Assembly: GCA_009691685.1 (NCBI GenBank)
Contig: SIAU01000002.1
Coordinates: 1 to 64,000 of the forward strand
Direction of reading: 5' to 3'
Origin: Opitutales bacterium
GTDB taxonomy: Bacteria; Verrucomicrobiota; Verrucomicrobiia; Opitutales; UBA953
Length of the DNA: 64,000 nt
The translations under genes were made by a program, and so were the position numbers. Position 1 is the first letter of the stretch; every line of letters begins with the position of its first letter. The notes beneath the pieces are model-generated. The model saw nothing but the letters and a program-made list of their open reading frames with translations, had not been told where the DNA came from and searched no databases. Shown here piece by piece: positions 60,543 through 64,000 of this stretch.

Positions 60543-62360
60543 TTACTTCGTGTTGGCTTTGATCCATTCCTGTTCGCTGACATCGCTGCTCTTGTCGGCG
60601 TCATAACGAACGAAACTCTTCTCGGCTTTAGCGGGATCTTTTTTACGGACCGCTAAGAACTCATCCTTGGTGACTTTGCCGTCTTTGTTGGCATCCGCTT
60701 TCTTAAAGTCAGCAGACATTTGTTCTGGGGTTTTAACTTCAGCAGGTGCGGTTGTTGCAGGTGCGGTTGTTGTTCCACTGGCATTGACGCCACCAAACAT
60801 GGTATCTTCGTCTTTACTCTTGGCTGTAGTGTCGACGATTTTAGTTTTTTTACCTTTTCCGATAACGATGGCGTTTGGATTAGGTGCTGGAATGGGTGGA
60901 GGCAGGAATTTGGAGAGACGCTCAATCACCGCTTTATTCTCGGGCTTGTTTGCTAAGTTAACAGGCTCGGTCGGTGCGTTAACGTAATCGTATAATTCGG
61001 TGTCGTAAATTTTGTTATCTTCGATGCCGCGCCAGAGGATTAAGCGCCAGCGATCGTCGCGGATACTGTAGCCCATGATGTTGCATTTGCCGCCTTTGAT
61101 GAAGCCGTCTTTAACCGCAGGAGCTTCCTTATTTGCTTTTGGATATTGGCTCAGGGCGACTTCTTTAACCTGCACTGTCGGATTTTCTAGAACAGGGCGG
61201 AGTGATACGCCATCCACATCAGGTTTAGGTAATCCGCAAAGATCAGCGAGGGTAGGATACACGTCTACGAATTCGACTAAGGAGTCGGACTTCATATTGG
61301 CGTTCTTCATGTTTGGATAGCTGAAGATAAGAGGTACGCGATTATCTGCTTCGAAGTTGGTGTGCTTGCCCCACTCTTGGTGGTCGCCTAGTTTCCAACC
61401 GTGGTCACCCCAGAGTACAATAACGGTACTGTCCGCTAAGCCTTCTTTTTCTAAGGCATCAAGAAGAACACCCAGATTCGCATCGGCGTAACTAACGGCA
61501 GCGTAGTAACCGTGACGAAGTTGTTTGGCTAATTTATCGGGGATTGCGGTGAAATCTTGTTTTTTCTCGCGCGGAGGAATGTTGGTGTAAGAGCGTAACT
61601 CGCCGCTATCGCTATCGTTAGCGTAGACTGGAGAGCCCTCAGGATACTTGCTGCTGGTATCAGGCAATTTATCGGCATCATACATATCCCAATATTTCTT
61701 AGGGGAAACGAAGGGGAGGTGAGGTTTGGAGAAACCCACGGCTAAGAAGAACGGAGAATCTTTTTTCTTGAGTTCACCGAGAGTTTTCGCGGCGAGACGT
61801 GCGGTCTTTCCGTCGGTGTAAAAATCATCAGGCACATCGCCGGCTTCGAAGGCAGGACCTTTGACTTTTGCTGCACCGCTTTTTCGGGAGTTTTCAAGAG
61901 CTTGGCGACTTTCAGCATTCGCGTAGATTTCTGCTTCAGGAGTTCCCCAGGGTACAGACCAACCTACTGCATCATCGTAACCCCCGTGGAAAATTTTACC
62001 CATACCTTGAGAGAAGTATCCATTTTTAATGAAGAACTGTCCAAGGGAGACCGCGTTGGGCAGGGCCGTGCGGAAGTTTGTTTCTAAATCCCAGACACGT
62101 GTATTGTCGGGACGTTTGCCAGTCATGATAGACGCACGTGAGGGAGCACAAATGGATTGCTGGCAGTAGGCGCGATTAAAAACCATGCCGCGTTTAGCGA
62201 GACGATCAAAGTTAGGGGTCTTGATGGCAGTATTACCATAACAACTTAATTCAGGACGAAGGTCATCAATGGCAATAAACAGCACATTCATTTTTTTCTC
62301 CTGAGCACAAAGCTGGGCGCTGAGTAGTCCGAGGGTTATTAAGGTAAGTAACTTTTTCAT
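60543..62360 (-). CDS. Secreted sulfatase (iduronate-2-sulfatase-like) with C-terminal EF-hand extension (ORF extends to 62408)
   Basis: Signal peptide; NVLFIAIDDLRPELSCYG, CAPSRASIMTGKRP sulfatase signature, VILWGDHGWKLGDHQEWGKH; C-term DANKDGKVTKDEF and DADKSSDVSEQEW EF-hand loops. Confidence 0.93.
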   Translation of the reverse strand: MKKLLTLITLGLLSAQLCAQEKKMNVLFIAIDDLRPELSCYGNTAIKTPNFDRLAKRGMVFNRAYCQQSICAPSRASIMTGKRPDNTRVWDLETNFRTALPNAVSLGQFFIKNGYFSQGMGKIFHGGYDDAVGWSVPWGTPEAEIYANAESRQALENSRKSGAAKVKGPAFEAGDVPDDFYTDGKTARLAAKTLGELKKKDSPFFLAVGFSKPHLPFVSPKKYWDMYDADKLPDTSSKYPEGSPVYANDSDSGELRSYTNIPPREKKQDFTAIPDKLAKQLRHGYYAAVSYADANLGVLLDALEKEGLADSTVIVLWGDHGWKLGDHQEWGKHTNFEADNRVPLIFSYPNMKNANMKSDSLVEFVDVYPTLADLCGLPKPDVDGVSLRPVLENPTVQVKEVALSQYPKANKEAPAVKDGFIKGGKCNIMGYSIRDDRWRLILWRGIEDNKIYDTELYDYVNAPTEPVNLANKPENKAVIERLSKFLPPPIPAPNPNAIVIGKGKKTKIVDTTAKSKDEDTMFGGVNASGTTTAPATTAPAEVKTPEQMSADFKKADANKDGKVTKDEFLAVRKKDPAKAEKSFVRYDADKSSDVSEQEWIKANTK

Positions 62361-62496
62361 TATTAAGAGTATCGTTAGGTTCATAGGAAACACCTCCAAG
62401 GCTAACAAGTTCCAAAATCGTGAAATTGGCTTAAATAGCCCAAATTTTCGGAATCTTGCTATTTCGATTGAGGTAACCTACCGATGGAGCAACTGC

Positions 62497-64000
62497 ATGT
62501 CAGAATCTCGCTTAAAGTTTAAATTAGAGGCCAAAGCCTCCGGCTCCAGAGCGCGAGCGGCGACATTCTATACCCTCCATAATGAGGTTAAAACTCCTCT
62601 GTTTATGCCCGTGGGCACGCAGGCGACGGTTAAAGCACAAACCTTCGAAACCTTACACGACTCGGGATCGCAAATTCTCTTAGCGAATACTTATCACTTA
62701 TTACTGCGACCCGGCCCCGAGGTTTTTCAAAAGTTTGGTGGTATTCATTCTTTCATGAATTGGAGTAAATCGGTACTCACGGATTCGGGTGGCTACCAAA
62801 TTTTTTCACTTCCGCATTCTCGTTCGATCGGCGAAGACGGCGCAGAATTCAGAAGTTACGTGGATGGTAAAAAAATTCTGCTGAGTCCGGAAGTGAGTAT
62901 CGCCACGCAAATGGCCATCGGCAGTGATATTATGATGGTGCTGGATCAGTGCATTCCGTCGACCGCTGATAAGGCCACGGCGAAACGTGCCTTAGAAATT
63001 ACCCAACGTTGGGCAGTGCGTAGTTTAAAAGCGCGCGGCGAATCTCCGCAATCTATGTTCGGTATCGTACAAGGTGCACTCTATCCCGAACTGCGAAAGC
63101 AAAGTGCGGATGGATTAACTCAACTACCTTTTGATGGATTCGCGATTGGCGGTCTCGCCGTCGGCGAAGAAAAACAAGAGCGCGAGGACACGTGCGAAAT
63201 CGCCGCCGCACTTTTACCCGAAGATAAACCACGCTATCTCATGGGTGTAGGAACTCCGCTCGATTTACTTGAGGCCGTGCATCGCGGGGTGGATATGTTT
63301 GACTGCATTATCCCCAATAAAGTCGCACAATTTGGCACTGCTTTCACCTCGAAAGGCTTACTGCAATTACGTCGATCGGTTTACAAATTCTCGGAGGAGA
63401 AAATCGATGCTAATTGCGCGTGTCCGGTCTGCCAAAAATACTCTCGTGGCTATCTCCATCACTTAACTAAGACGCGTGAGCCCTTGGGTTGGACTTTGCT
63501 CGGCCAGCATAACATCGCCTTTTATCACCAGATGATGCGGGAGATTCGTCAGAGTATTTTAGAAGATAGATTTTTAGAGTACTACAATAGTCGTCGAACG
63601 GTTCTTGCCGTTGAAGATGCGGAGAATCCCGCCAGCCCTCCGAAGGTCGGCAAGGAACGTCGCCCGCGTACACTCGGCGATTATGTGGTGCATATCGCCT
63701 CCGCGGGCTTTGCGAGTATTAAGCAAGTATCCTCGGGGGAAATCATGCACTCGCACACGCCACCGATGGATGAGGCGAAGTCCCTTTACGTCGATCAAGC
63801 GGAGTTGCTTAAGCACTTACGCTTACCCGAAGGAAAATCTGCAAACGATGTTCCTGAGCTGATTATTTGGGATGTGGGATTGGGTGCTGCCACGAATGCG
63901 ATGGCGGCGGTACAATGTTACGAGAAACTCGCGAGTGAAGGTGAAGTGCGTCGAATGAAAATCATCAGCTTCGAAAATAATCTCGATGCGCTCCGTTTAG
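62497..64000 (+). CDS. tgt: tRNA-guanine transglycosylase fused to MnmC/DUF752-like methyltransferase domain (truncated by window end)
   Basis: Frame open from ATG 62497 to window end (not in the ORF track because it lacks a stop); TGT motifs TPLFMPVGTQATVKA, LLANTYHLLLRPG, VLTDSGGYQIFSL, CACPVCQKYSRGYLHHL; then GEIMHSHTPPMDEAKSLYVDQ, LIIWDVGLGAATNAMAAV, KIISFENNLDALRL. Confidence 0.93.
   Translation, partial: MSESRLKFKLEAKASGSRARAATFYTLHNEVKTPLFMPVGTQATVKAQTFETLHDSGSQILLANTYHLLLRPGPEVFQKFGGIHSFMNWSKSVLTDSGGYQIFSLPHSRSIGEDGAEFRSYVDGKKILLSPEVSIATQMAIGSDIMMVLDQCIPSTADKATAKRALEITQRWAVRSLKARGESPQSMFGIVQGALYPELRKQSADGLTQLPFDGFAIGGLAVGEEKQEREDTCEIAAALLPEDKPRYLMGVGTPLDLLEAVHRGVDMFDCIIPNKVAQFGTAFTSKGLLQLRRSVYKFSEEKIDANCACPVCQKYSRGYLHHLTKTREPLGWTLLGQHNIAFYHQMMREIRQSILEDRFLEYYNSRRTVLAVEDAENPASPPKVGKERRPRTLGDYVVHIASAGFASIKQVSSGEIMHSHTPPMDEAKSLYVDQAELLKHLRLPEGKSANDVPELIIWDVGLGAATNAMAAVQCYEKLASEGEVRRMKIISFENNLDALRL

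Noticed and set aside
60740-60780. Short repeat gcaggtgcggttgttgcaggtgcggttgttg in the sulfatase gene
   Set aside because: Low-complexity coding repeat for the Ala/Thr/Pro linker between catalytic and EF-hand parts

Overview
The window is a 64 kb bacterial chromosomal segment with dense, mostly housekeeping gene content. It probably comes from the Planctomycetes-Verrucomicrobia-Chlamydiae group and looks Verrucomicrobiota/Opitutae-like. That placement is inferred from a Chlamydiae/Verrucomicrobia-type small basic protein, PEP-CTERM proteins, a sulfatase, a GH29 fucosidase, and DUF1080/ThuA/Gfo-Idh proteins. Recognisable housekeeping genes include lnt, secA, trxB, ilvB, thiD, ppdK, purL, a photolyase, hflX, a fur-family gene with sufC-B-D-T, leuB, hemB, dnaK, hemL, proC, leuA, lptF/G-like, ruvA, dapB, dapA and tgt. 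There is one tRNA-Ser(GCU). No CRISPR array, phage, transposase or rRNA was seen. The signals most worth a second look are: (1) a modular intergenic repeat family built from degenerate 8-bp units (consensus about [AC]G[GT][GT]G[AG]CA) plus two GC-rich hairpin modules, present as direct arrays flanking the tRNA-Ser and as large palindromes filling two convergent intergenic gaps (proC/rhodanese and ruvA/dapB); (2) a continuous ORF fusing tRNA-guanine transglycosylase to an MnmC/DUF752-like methyltransferase domain, two wobble-position tRNA modification activities; (3) a perfect 7-1-7 palindrome upstream of a CxxC-less Fur-family regulator heading the suf operon; (4) a hemB/dnaK intergenic region with a canonically spaced sigma-54-like motif and two perfect inverted repeats instead of CIRCE; (5) an apparent 5' frameshift in a glycoside hydrolase gene. 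All family calls come from reading the translated sequence. No database search was run.
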